From: Calliopum simillimum
Lineage: Eukaryota; Arthropoda; Insecta; Diptera; Lauxaniidae
Direction of reading: 5' to 3'
Assembly: GCA_951812925.1 (NCBI GenBank)
Contig: OX638370.1
Location: 108,514,897 to 108,578,896 of the forward strand
DNA length: 64,000 bases
This document shows, in pieces, positions 23,975 through 34,118 of this stretch (the stretch's first letter is position 1; every line of letters starts with the position of its first letter). The position numbers were made by a program, and so were the translations under genes. Below the pieces are notes generated by a model, which saw only the letters and a list, made by a program, of their open reading frames with translations, did no database searches and was not told the DNA's origin.

Positions 23975-25526
23975 TACAGTTTAGCCTCCAATCGAAATTG
24001 ATTATAAACCAAATATTTTCTTATGTGCTTTTAAAATCTAAGGATAAACATGGAATCTAAAAGTGTCGCTCGGATCTGGTTTCGGAGATATAGACATCGG
24101 AAGTTCGGGATATAGCTTTTCTAAAAATCTATATAAGTTGAAAACGGCTGCATTGATTTCCAAAATATGGGTGTCATATGAAAGGTAATTTAATAAACTA
24201 CAATATTGATTCAGAAATTTTTGAAATCTGGATCGTAGTTTTCGAGATATTACGCATTTTCTGAATTTTAGTCCGATTTAAAAAAAAAAAACGGTTTTTT
24301 TCCAAAAAATCCGTTATTAACCTACAGTTTTATTAACATATTTATAAAGCGTAATTCATCCCCTTCAAAATGATATAAAATTTAAACAAAAATTTTTGAT
24401 ATTAATCCATTATAACCGAAAAAGTTAAAAATCATTTTAATGAATTTTGGGAAGTTTTTGAAATTTTTTTGATATGATGTGTTCTCTTTGACAATATGAA
24501 CATTAAAATGAATTTTAATCGATTATATCTCATAGTATATCGAACACGGGCTTCGCTAGCCACAGTAATTTTACATAAGAGTAGGGGTAAGTGGGCGGCC
24601 TGCGGCCGCAACTCAGGATTTAAAACTCCCAAAAATCTAACACCGGCTTCGCGGCGGCCTTCGGCCGCGGATCAGTCTATAATATATCCAACACCTAGCT
24701 TGCTAGCCACAGTAATTTTACATAAGAGTAGGGGTAGGTGGGCGGCCTGCGGCCGCAACTCAGGATTTAAAACTCCCAAAAATCCAACACCGGCTTCGCG
24801 GCGGCCTTCGGCCGCGGATCAGTCTATAATATATTTAACACCTAGTTTGCTAGCCACAGTAATTTTAAATAAGAGTAGAGGTTTATCAATAAAACGCTTT
24901 TGCTTTATTTTAATTTTTTTATTTATATGTCCAATGGTCCAAATTTGTAAACCAATGCTTGATATAGTATAAATATAAACATTTAAAATATGTTTTAATG
25001 CTCATATTGTCAAAGAGAACATATCATATCAAAAAAATGTAAAATACTTCTCAAAATTCATCAAAATGATTTTTAATTTTTTCGGTTATAAGGGGTTAAT
25101 ATCAAAAATTTTTATTAAAATGTTATATCATTTTAAAGGAGATGAATTGAGCTTTATATATATGTTAATAAAATTGTACAGTAATAACGGATTTTTTGGA
25201 GAAATAACGATTTTTTTTTAAAAAATCAGTCCAAATTTCAGAAAAGTCGTAATATCTCGAAAACTACGAGCCAGATTCCGAAAATTTCTGAACCAATATT
25301 GTAGCTTATTAAATTACCTTTCATATGACACCCATATTTTGGAAATCAATGCAGCCGTTTTCAACTTATATAGATTTTTAGAAAGCTATATCCCGAACTT
25401 CCGATGTCTATATCTCCAAAACCAGATCCGAGCGACACTTTTAGATTCCATATTTATCCTTAGATTTTAAAAGCACATAAGAAAATATTTGGTTTATAAT
25501 TAATTTCGATTGGAGGCTAAACTGTA
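23975..25526. repeat. 1.55-kb foldback element with GC-rich centre
   Basis: Arms of about 535 bp (23975-24510 and 24991-25526) are imperfect inverted copies; for example, AGTTTAGCCTCCAATCG is at the outer left and its inverse at the outer right. The central 480 bp holds the GC-rich 147-bp modules described separately. A solo relative of one arm segment (GTGTMGCTCGGATCTRGTTTC...GATATAGCTTTT) lies at about 46700-46880. No transposase is present. Confidence 0.8.
24545..24875. repeat. 147-bp tandem GC-rich modules (2.2 copies)
   Basis: CACAGTAATTTTACATAAGA recurs at 24561, 24708 and, partly, 24855, an exact 147-bp spacing. Each full unit carries two short perfect hairpins (GCGGCCTGCGGCCGC and GCGGCCTTCGGCCGC). 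Because 147 is divisible by three, a 158-codon frame runs through the repeats with the peptide phrase [16 protein letters not shown] repeated; I read this as a by-product. Base composition is very unlike the AT-rich surroundings. A further unit is at 26000-26120. Confidence 0.8.
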
Positions 25527-25797
25527 TTTAAGCCGAAAAAAAAGTGTAAAATTTGAGCCTTTGTGCTTGTTGTTGGAAAATTTTCATATTATGGCATTTC
25601 GGATTTTTTCATGGTCGCCGTTGTTGTAGGCCAAATGTCAAACAAATCTGAATGAATGGAGAAATGAAAATCACTTAACTGTTTACTCGCAAGTGTAAAC
25701 AGGATCCAACATACAACAAGTAAATGTCAAAAAAGATTTTTTGAAAACACTAATTTGTTTTATTTTAGCCAGTTTTAGTAACAATTTAAATTAAAAG

Positions 25798-27231
25798 ATG
25801 GTTTGCTGCCTTTGCCTGGAAGATGTAAAGGGTGTCATAAACATATTTGCCGAAAAAGGAAAACGTTTCGATATTGCACGGATATTAGGAAAATACTTTT
25901 GGTTTGAAGTAGGGTAAAAAAAATAACTCCTCTCTCTGTCTCAATTTACTCAATTAGCGTACGCGAAATCCAGTGAAGTTTTTTCCCCCTGGACGCATCT
26001 TCGTTACAACAGTAATTTTACATAAAAGTAGGGGTAAGTGGGCGGCCTGTGGCCGCAGCTCAGGATTTAAACCCGTCAGACATCCAACACCGGCTTCGCG
26101 GCGGCCTTCGGCCGCGGATAATTACATAAATTTATGTAATTATCCGCGGGGAAAAAACTTCACTGGATTTCGGGCACGCTAATTGAGTTTCGCGTACGCT
26201 AATTGAGTAAATTGAGAGAGGAGTTTTCGCGTACGCGGGTCGCCCCGTATAGACATTTCCAAAAAAATATCACCTACGATCTTTGTCTATAATATGTATT
26301 TGTATATTTTATAGCCAACTATGGAAGATCCCATATCCACTTTCATCTGCTATGATTGTTTGCATAAGCTGATGGAGTTTCATCAATTCTATCTTAAAGT
26401 TCAGCAAGCTCATTGCCAATATTCACAACAACACGTCCCCGACACGACTATGGAAAAAGAACTCAGTAGTGAAGAAAAACCAGAGAAACCAAAAAAGACA
26501 TTGGATTATTTTTGGCACGAAAATGTGTTAAGTTATGTTGACGATGAAGGGAAATCCAAAACGGGAGGCAACTCAATCCCTTTCGAAAATATAGAAATAG
26601 AAGTTTGCGAATCTCAGCAACATGAAAATGAAACTACTGACACATTATCAAGAAGTCAAGAAGCCGAAGATAATCCAGAATCAGATGAGGCTGTCAACGA
26701 CAGCGAGAACTGTACGCGCTTGTTATGTCCACATCCAAATTGTGATCGTTGGCTGAAGGACGAAAATAATTTGAAAACACACATAAGACAGCAACATTCT
26801 AATGAAAACAAATATAAGTCATATATTTGCTATATTTGTGATCGGTTTTGCAAAAATCGAAATTCCTACACAAATCACGTAAGATATGCACATAGCAATA
26901 AAACCTTTACATGTGAAGAATGCAATAAAACTTTTAAAAAGGCCATCACTTTACGGGTTAGTTATTGATATTTAAGTTGAACTAATTTGTTATTTCTTAC
27001 TTTAAATGCATACATATTTCTTTTTAGGAACATATGGCTCGACATACTGGTATTAAACTTTACAAATGCCCGTTTTGTACTCGAACTTTTAATTCAAATG
27101 CGAACATGCATTCACATAAGAAAAAAAAGCATCCCGAGGAATGGGATATTTGGCGTAAAACAAAACAAGAAAGTTCTCAGAAATTAATTAAGTCAGAGCT
27201 TGACGGAACAAATCAAGATTCACATGATTAG
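25798..27231 (+). CDS. ZAD-C2H2 zinc-finger protein 3, internally shortened
   Basis: Three exons: 25798-25908, 26315-26956, 27028-27231, giving 318 residues with frames in register. The ZAD starts MVCCLC with ligands C3, C6, C49 and C52, followed by an acidic linker to about residue 170. The linker runs straight into the second half of the usual finger array ([66 protein letters not shown]). The basic linker exon, the exon with fingers 3-5 and half of the 376-nt exon are missing compared with paralogues, so only about four fingers remain. The frame is preserved, so a short functional protein is plausible. Intron 1 contains a GC-rich inverted-repeat insertion. Confidence 0.85.
25927..26222. 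mobile_element. inverted-repeat insertion with GC-rich module in ZAD gene 3 intron 1
   Basis: The left end (CTCAATTAGCGTACGCG, then AATCCAGTGAAGTTTTTTCC) is mirrored at the right end, where the CTCAATTAGCGTRCSCG block is present twice. Between them lies one copy of the GC-rich module also found at 24545-24875, with GCGGCCTTCGGCCGC and an adjoining perfect hairpin GATAATTACATAAATTTATG... at 26117. Non-coding. Confidence 0.75.
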
Positions 27232-27498
27232 AACCTGACATGAAAATAAAGGTTTGAGCTGCACATTACAAATAGAGTTACCAGCGTTAGCCGATCAAGT
27301 AGCCATGATGAACAGTATGCGGCTGCCTACTCCAATGGCAAATAATTTCCTTCATTTTCTGTTTAAGCTAAGAGCTAAATATTCAATTACAGTATTAACC
27401 CTTTCAGACCCAGATACACGATTGTGTTATCTGAATTTTCCAGAGTTAAACCATTTTTATTTATTACAATAAAATCGGTCAAGTACATACATTTTTCG
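27232..27498. other. 267 bp between ZAD gene 3 and the Fanzor 3' end
   Basis: No frame and no inverted terminal repeat is evident. In TnpB and Fanzor loci the guide RNA derives from the region overlapping and following the nuclease 3' end. On the minus strand that would be this interval, so it is the place to look for an omega-like RNA. No such structure can be confirmed by eye. Confidence 0.3.
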
Positions 27499-29160
27499 CT
27501 ATACCAAAAATAGTAGTACTTTTACAAAAATTTTAATTTTTTTGATACAGGCAATAATACATTGGCCCAAGTACAATATATTAGCACCAGCATTAACATC
27601 ACGATTCCAACAAGTATTGCAATTTGGACAAAATTGATACCTGTGTGGTGATCGTGATGTTTTATTTTCAAAATAACAATTTGCACATAGCTTAGTGGTT
27701 CTATATTCATTAACTAACATAACGTCGACATTTTTATGTTCTCGCAATGCCCGTACAAATTTCCGATGTGGTGTCCGTATATAGCCGCGCACTGGTGACC
27801 CTGATGAGATTTCACTTGAGCCGATACAAATTAGAGTCGATCCATTATTACCAGGTTCAACAAGTTCTTTAGCCAGCTTATGACAAGTCTTCTCTACACA
27901 AATGTATTTTTGTAATTTTAATCTGGTTACTTTACGTTGACTGAAAATCATTTGTTTTTCAAGAAATATCTCCAATTCGTATTGCGTATAGTTCTCCAGA
28001 TCCCCAATTGAATTGGCCGAATATTTTGTATTTTCTGGGCACATTGAAGTGAATCTTTTTAATTTACATTTGCGCGAATAGAATCCGCTCATATGATGAT
28101 ATGTAGAATTTTTCAATTTAATTGGCTTTCCATTACGAACTCCACCATATATCAAACGTAATCCCGGATCAAGACCAATTTTGTTGGCATATTCTGTTGA
28201 GCATATTTTCTCCAAATTAATATTTGTATAGTATTCAATTTCTTTGCTTTCGCCTCGAATTGCTGAAGTTCTTTTTCGTTTTACAGAATTCTTTGCAGTA
28301 TTTAACTTTACAATTGAATCGGTCATTTTAAAAGGGGATATGTGACGCTCGGTAGAGAATTATTCTTTTGCTTTTTTGCCACTGTGGCGATGGCACTGGT
28401 TGGTTTATCTATTTTCCAAGTACGCAGATTACTGCTTACTATTATTGTTAGTTAAATCCCATCACTAAAAACGCACTAAAATAAGGTTTACCAAACTTAT
28501 GAGGGTTTTTCTTAAATTTGCCATAAGATTTAATTTCGTCACATATCCCCTTTTAAAAATGACAGATTTAATTGGTTTTCGCATTAGAAACGATACAGCT
28601 ACACCGTCAGTCTGTAAGGAATAATCAAATTGAAATATTTTTGCCAATATTCTGCACGATCGAAAGTTTTCCATGGACCCCTGTACAACTTTAACGAACA
28701 CAACAGCGAATGGAAGGCAAACGAATCATAGCGAATATGATGTGCTCCGTGTTTGAATCATTGAGAAATTGCGATAATTGTTTCTTTCGTTGAATCTTTG
28801 TAGATTGAAAAATAGTTTAATGCCTGTTGACCAATATAGTTTTTTATTTTTCAAGTTGGATAACTTTTCACCATTCCATTGTAATTCGTCGATCAAATGA
28901 ATCAATAGATCAAAATCTGGCTCTTTGTTTTTATTGTCATCTTGGTCGCAGAATAAATAGTTTAATGTATTGTAGATTTTTGTATTTATTATCTTCAGTG
29001 AATTTCTTGAAAAACCTTCGTAGTCTACTATACGCATGCATCCATATGTGGAACAGTCCTTGAAAATTCCCAATCCATCCAAGGTACAATATACGTGCAC
29101 AAATTCGATGTGGTTCACAATCTGAACTTGTTTTTTTTTATTTGTTATCGCTGCAACCAG
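27499..29160 (-). CDS. Fanzor: eukaryotic TnpB-like RuvC nuclease, probably decayed
   Basis: One minus-strand frame covers the protein. It is open from 29166 and runs to a TGA at 28726-28728. The same frame continues through QTDGVAVSFLMRKPIKSV, is interrupted by a 217-bp insertion, and resumes as an intact 275-codon C-terminal frame (28326-27499). That part holds the RuvC-I aspartate in GLDPGLR (D53 of the frame), ICIGSSEISSGSPVRG, then NEYRTTKLCANC, CPNC and NRDVNAGANI. This fits the Fanzor signature of Asp, then T/S-T/S-x-x-C4 zinc ribbon, then RD; E207 of NEYRTTK would be the alternative RuvC glutamate. The first in-frame ATG is at 29037, but coding similarity extends upstream of it. Fanzors are RNA-guided DNA nucleases of eukaryotic transposons. 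It lies head-to-head with ZAD gene 4. Whether it is still expressed is unknown. Confidence 0.85.
28334..28550. mobile_element. 217-bp TIR element inside the Fanzor frame
   Basis: The ends are perfect 14-bp inverted repeats (GGGGATATGTGACG), flanked on both sides by TTTTAAAA (28326-28333 and 28551-28558). Element plus one 8-bp flank is 225 bp, exactly 75 codons. The reading frame before and after is the same, so removing it rejoins the Fanzor frame. Weaker inverted similarity continues about 15 bp beyond the flanks. On the minus strand the segment also begins near a GT and ends near an AG, so removal by splicing is possible. It could be a MITE or a recently acquired intron. Confidence 0.65.
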
Positions 29161-29281
29161 GGTAATTCAACCATGGCAGCAACCTATTTTTGTTGCCAAA
29201 ACTGACAGTTGGATTGTTTTTGACAGATGTAATATCTTTGACACTTACATTGCATTTTGTTATTTTCTGTGTTCAAGGAAA

Positions 29282-31274
29282 ATGAATTGCCGAGTTTGTC
29301 TTGAAGATTCCTATAGTGTTTTAAATATATTTGACGAAAATGGAAAACTTCACAACATAGCAAGCATACTAAGGAAACATCTATGGTTTGAGGTAAAGAT
29401 AAATGGTCATTCTTAACTTAGCTCATTATCAATAAATATTTAGCCTTTCCCTGAAGATTCCATATCGACAGCTGTGTGTTGCAGTTGTTGGCAAAGTGTT
29501 AATGATTTTCATCAGTTCTATGTTAAAGTGGAGCAAGCTCATATTGCATTATCAAGAGCTAATATAACCACAATTCCTGAAATTGAAATTGATAGTGATT
29601 TCTTGGTCGGCCCAGAAGCAACCGATACGATTGATGTTAAGGAAGAGTTGATGGAAACAGTTCCAGAAAATTTGAATCATGAAGGTGATAGAGTAGAAGC
29701 GTTAGAAACAAAAGTTGAAATTAATCCATTAGATTTTATTGACACAAACTGTGCAAAAGAAGATGATACACATTTGATGAAATTAAGTACTACTTCAGGT
29801 ATGTACTGACATTAAAGGTATATATGCTATATATGTATACATTTTAATACTTTATGCATTTTGATGTTCCTGAAGGAAAGCGAATACTGCGAAAAAAGCC
29901 ATCAACACGTTTCACATCATTAGCCATTTTAGATGAAAAGCCACTTAAACGTCGCAAACTGGCGAGAAATAAAACTACATTTAACGACGACATTGAGGAA
30001 CCAAAAAGATTAAAGCAAAATGAACAAGCAGTAACAAAACGTCAGCAGAGTATCACGGAGCGCGAATTAAATCTGATTGCCAAGCATATTCCTATGCAAT
30101 GTGAACTGTGCTACTTTATAACTAAAAAGTACAATGATTTTGTGGATCATTTCAGACAGGAACATGAAGGAGTGAAACCGAACGTCAAGTGCTGCGGTCG
30201 CAGATTAAATAGGCGTTTTTTATTTATACAACATGCGCTTAAACATGAAGATCCTGAACATTTTAAGTAAGTTTTCTATTTTGGGCCAGGATACAATTCA
30301 ACAAAATATATGTTTGTATTGTTCTTATTAAATACACTGTGTTATCTGGTGTGTTGAATTCATCTCCTAGTAATTAAATTAAAAAACCAATTACTATTTT
30401 TTTGTCGTAAGGTGTAACGAGTGCAAAAAAGTTTTCAATGTATCTGATAGTTTGCATTCTCACATGCTTGAAAATCATGCGCCCAAAGAGAAGCTCAAAT
30501 ATGCTTGTGATGCTTGTCCAAAACGATTTTCAAAACAGCATTATCTCAACCTTCATAAAACAACTCATATACCGCCAGATGAATGGAAATATTTCTGTGA
30601 AATTTGTCCACAGCCTAAATAGTAAGAACTTTTTAATATTTGATTGTAACAAACTTTTCTGTAACTTTATTTTTTTTTTAATATTTCCAGTTTTGCCAGC
30701 AATAATTTGCTGCAAGTGCATCGAAATTATTGTCATTTGAAAGCAGCAAACGTATGCCACGTTTGTGCGAAAGAAATACGCGATAATGCGTGTTTTGAAA
30801 AACATGTTCGAACTCATTTTGAAGATAATAGTCCGCGTGTAAAGTGTCCCCATCCAGGTTGTGATAGATATCTTAAAGATAAAGATAATTTAAGAATACA
30901 TATGAGACGTCACAAAGAAGAAGGTCAACAATTTGCCTGTAAAAGTTGTAATAAACTGTGCAAAAGTCGTAATGCCTTAACGAGTCACTTTCACTATGTG
31001 CATAATAATAAATCTTACAGTTGTGATCTTTGCAAGAAATCGTTCAAAAAAGCCATAACACTAAAGGTTCGACATTTTGGTTTTAAATTTAAGAAGTTTA
31101 ATTCAATGCTGATATATTATTTTGCAGGAGCATATGGTTCAACATACTGGAGGTGTGCTATACCAATGTCCATTTTGTACGCGAACTTTTAATTCGAATG
31201 CAAATATGCACTCACACAAGAAAAAGATGCATCCTGTTGAGTGGGAAAGTACGCATAGATTAAAAAATAAGTAG
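29282..31274 (+). CDS. ZAD-C2H2 zinc-finger protein 4
   Basis: Six exons: 29282-29392, 29444-29798, 29876-30266, 30412-30621, 30691-31066, 31128-31274, giving 529 residues with phases verified. The ZAD starts MNCRVC with ligands C3, C6, C49 and C52. An acidic linker follows ([19 protein letters not shown]), then a basic stretch (KRRKLARNK) and about ten C2H2 fingers with the family landmarks [58 protein letters not shown] and [16 protein letters not shown]. The start codon is 164 bp from the Fanzor frame on the other strand, suggesting a shared promoter. It is closest to gene 5, with which it shares its upstream sequence. It is probably a nuclear DNA-binding protein. Confidence 0.92.
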
Positions 31275-31843
31275 CTGACGTGAATGAAATACACTAAATG
31301 ATGTCGATTGACGATAAACCTACGGGATAAGATCAACAAAGCCGCTTTATTTTACTTTGATACTTGTTACAAATTAAAATCGAGAATTAATGCAGGCAGG
31401 CGTTTAGTCCGTCCTCTATATAACCTCAAAAATCTTGTTTTTTGAACTTTTAGATTGGGATATCTCAAAAGCCATGCTTGATAGACAAATTCTGAGGCCG
31501 GGTTCGTATTGAGCATCGACAAATACATCAAAAATCACTATTTTTGTTTTGAATTATTTCTACTTTTTTCAAGAAACCTTTTTCGACCTTTTTCAAAAAC
31601 TGCATAAATGACTGATCGAATTTGGTGCTTGTTCAACAAAATTTGATAATTTTACCTAATTTGCCTGCACTATATAAGGCTTTCTCATGAATAATGTTCT
31701 CGATGACTTTTCTAAGGCAGTCTGTTTTTTCATGATAGAACCCATGCAATTTTATCAATCGTTAATTTTGTTCCCCCTGTAAATAAAATTCCTAATTTTA
31801 CGATGCAAAATATATGTATATTCTTGTATCACGAATGTAATAA
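31275..31843. other. intergenic, no gene seen
   Basis: This is AT-rich sequence between the ZAD gene 4 stop and the nested element. No exon-like frame or inverted repeat is convincing. Confidence 0.4.
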
Positions 31844-32062
31844 CCCAGTGTGCCAAACGGACTCGTTTCGGATCAGTAACGGGTTCATATTTTCGTTCTT
31901 TTTATCCGTTACGGAATCCGTTACGTATCCGTTACTGATCCGTTTGCTTTTAATAATGTTAATGCTGCTTATAAAAAAAAGAAAACAGGGTGAAGCGCTT
32001 ATTTTTAATTAAAAAAAAAACAAAATAACAAAAAAAAAAAATAAAAAAAAAAAAATTACTAG

Positions 32063-32141
32063 TCCGGCCGGGAGTCGAACTCAGGCTTCCGGGGTATTAC
32101 TCTTTCATACACGAGACGTTAGACAACTAGGCTATTGGCCG
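32063..32141 (-). repeat. tRNA-like module with A and B boxes (outer copy)
   Basis: Read on the minus strand, it has a perfect A box (TAGCCTAGTTG) and a perfect B box (GAGTTCGACTC) at tRNA-like spacing. The acceptor ends do not pair well and the anticodon arm is one base short, so it is a tRNA-derived module rather than a tRNA gene. It is embedded in the TIR element, and a second copy is at 32682-32760. Confidence 0.6.
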
Positions 32142-32373
32142 ATATGATGTTTAATTAACTGATGTAGACTTATTTGAAGTTGAGATTTAAAGTTTGTATA
32201 TTAAACAAATTTCTGTTGTTTTTTTATAAGTATTCTGTGTTGTTTTTCTTCCCTTCTTTTGATAAAAAATTTTATATACTCAAATTTGGAATCAAAAACA
32301 TTTTTTCAAACAGAGTTTGAAAAGTTTACAAAAAATCAAACGCAATAAAATAAATAGAAAAAAAAAAAAACAA

Positions 32374-33163
32374 CCCAGTGTGCCAAACGGACTCGTTTCG
32401 GATCCGTAACGGGTTCATATTTTCGTTCTTTTTATCCGTTACGGAATCCGTTACGTATCCGTTACTGATCCGTTTGCGGGAAGGATTCCTAAAAAAAAAA
32501 CTAATTGTTTTTTCTTCTTTTATGGATCCGTTTCGAACCTGTAACGTACATCAAAAACGAATTCAAAACGGATTCGCTTTTAATAATGTTAATGCTGCTT
32601 ATAAAGAAAAAAGAAAACAGGGTGAAGCGCTTATTTTTAATTAAAAAAAAAACAAAATAAAAAAAAAAAAAAATTACTAGCCCGGCCGGGAGTCGAACTC
32701 AAGCTCCCGGGGTATTCCTCTTTCATACACGAGACGTTAGACAACTAGGCTACTAAACGATATGATGTTTACTTAACTGATGTAGACTTATTTGATGTTG
32801 AGATTTAAAGTTTGTATATTAAACAAATTTCTGTTGTTTTTTTATAAGTATTCTGTGTTGTTTTTCTTCCCTTCTTTTGATAAAAAATGTTATATACTCA
32901 AATTTGGAATCAAAAACATTTTTTCAAACAGAGTTTGAAAAGTTTACAAAAAATCATACGCAATAAAATAAAAAGAAAAAAAAAACAAATCAAAAATATT
33001 TTTTTTATCATAAAAATTAAATAAAGCAAATCCGTTTTGAATTCGTTTTTGATTTATGTTAAGGGTTCGAAATGGATCCGTTACCGCGGATTACGTTTTT
33101 TATACCTTTATGAACTCGTAATGGATTCGAAACGGATCCTCATCCGTTTTTGTGCACATTGGG
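32374..33163. mobile_element. TIR element with tRNA-like module (inner copy, 790 bp)
   Basis: It has the same termini as the surrounding element (CCCAGTGTGCCAAACGGA; the inverse of CCCAATGTGCACAAAAACGG), inserted into an A-rich stretch with a two-base AA duplication at most. It is longer than the outer copy at its left (an extra block at 32477-32575) and shorter at its right. No protein is encoded. The tRNA-like module (minus strand) has the same A and B boxes as the outer copy, with GCCCGGCC at the 3' side. Confidence 0.75.
32682..32760 (-). repeat. tRNA-like module with A and B boxes (inner copy)
   Basis: The minus strand carries TAGCCTAGTTG (A box) and GAGTTCGACTC (B box), nearly identical to the copy at 32063-32141. 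It differs at a few stem positions, which shows the module travels with the element. Confidence 0.6.
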
Positions 33164-33671
33164 AAATCAAAAATATTTTTTTTATCATAAAAATTAAATA
33201 AAGCAAATCCGTTTTGAGTTCGTATTTGAAGTATTTACGGAATCGAAACGGATTTGCCCAGGTTCGAATCCTACCAGAGGTGGATTTTTACCCTTTATTT
33301 TTCTTCCTTTTTTTCTTTTTATTATTTTTTAATTGCTAATAGGCTCATCAAAACGGTTTTTTTCTGTAAATATACAGCATTAACATATTTAAAAGCAAAT
33401 CCGTTTTGAATTCGTTTTAACATAAGTTTCGGATTCGAAACGGGCCCGCACTGCGGAATTTAATTTTTTTTTATTCGCTAATAAGCGCTTTAAAATGTTT
33501 TTTTTTTCTATCTAAACAAAGCGTTTTGAATTCGTTTTTGATGTACGTTACGGGTTCGAAATGGATGCGTTACCGCGGATTACGTTTTTTATACCTTTAT
33601 GAACTCGAAATGGATTCGAAACGGATCCTCATCCGTTTTTGTGCACATTGGGTAATCTTTATATACATACA

Positions 33672-34074
33672 TTAGGCCGGGTCAAATTTTTTTGCGGCAA
33701 AGAGTATAGCAACAAATCAATCTACGAAAAATTCTAATAAACTTTGCCCAAGAAACCATGGGACAAAAAACAATATCGAGCCGCCGAAAATTGCATTTAA
33801 GTTCTGATGTAGTACTTTAAAATTCAATAAAAAATAACAAAAAATTCAAATACTTTGAATAATTTTATATGAAACAAATAAAAAAATTTTATGTTTTTTT
33901 TTCTTATTGTATTTTAAAGTAGTACATCAAAACTACAACGCAATTTAAGGCAGCTCGATATTGATTTTAGACCCATGGTTTCTTGGGCAAAGTTTTTTAG
34001 ATTATTCCATAGATTTTTTTGTTGCTTTACTCTTTGCAAAGTTTTTGCCTCCCGAACAAATTGACCCGGGCTAA
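33672..34074. repeat. inverted-repeat element, TTAGSCCGGGTCAA termini
   Basis: Left TTAGGCCGGGTCAA and inverted right TTAGCCCGGGTCAA continue into mirrored blocks GCAAAGAGTAWAGCAAC and CCATGG...CTTGGGCAAAG, leaving an AT-rich loop near 33860. Non-coding. Confidence 0.7.
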
Positions 34075-34118
34075 CATACATATATATATTTACTTATTGT
34101 CAGAATCCTGCAAGGTCA

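Larger units (their letters stand above)
31844..33652. mobile_element. TIR element with tRNA-like module, split by a relative (outer copy)
   Basis: It begins CCCAGTGTGCCAAACGGA and ends with the inverse of CCCAATGTGCACAAAAACGG. It is interrupted at 32374-33163 by a second element of the same family. The sequence on either side of the insertion (up to ...AAACAA and from AAATCAAAAATATT) is continuous in the inner copy at about 32980, proving the nesting. The outer copy without the insert is 1019 bp. Internal short repeats of the type ATCCGTTACGGAATCC and GATTCGAAACGGATC run in both orientations. The second half includes GGTTCGAATCCTACC (33261-33275), another T-arm-like motif. TAA flanks both ends. 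Confidence 0.75.

Noticed and set aside
24496..24972. 158-codon frame with the repeated peptide [16 protein letters not shown]
   Set aside because: It runs through 147-bp GC-rich DNA repeats whose length happens to preserve frame, lies in the loop of a foldback, and has no splice or family support. I annotated it as a repeat.
32063..32141. Functional tRNA gene
   Set aside because: The A and B boxes are good, but the acceptor stem does not pair and the anticodon arm is one base short; it repeats inside a mobile element.
31803..32644. Paired frames reading CQTDSFRI...FSFFLSVTES
   Set aside because: They arise from the shared left ends of the two nested TIR elements and contain no domain.
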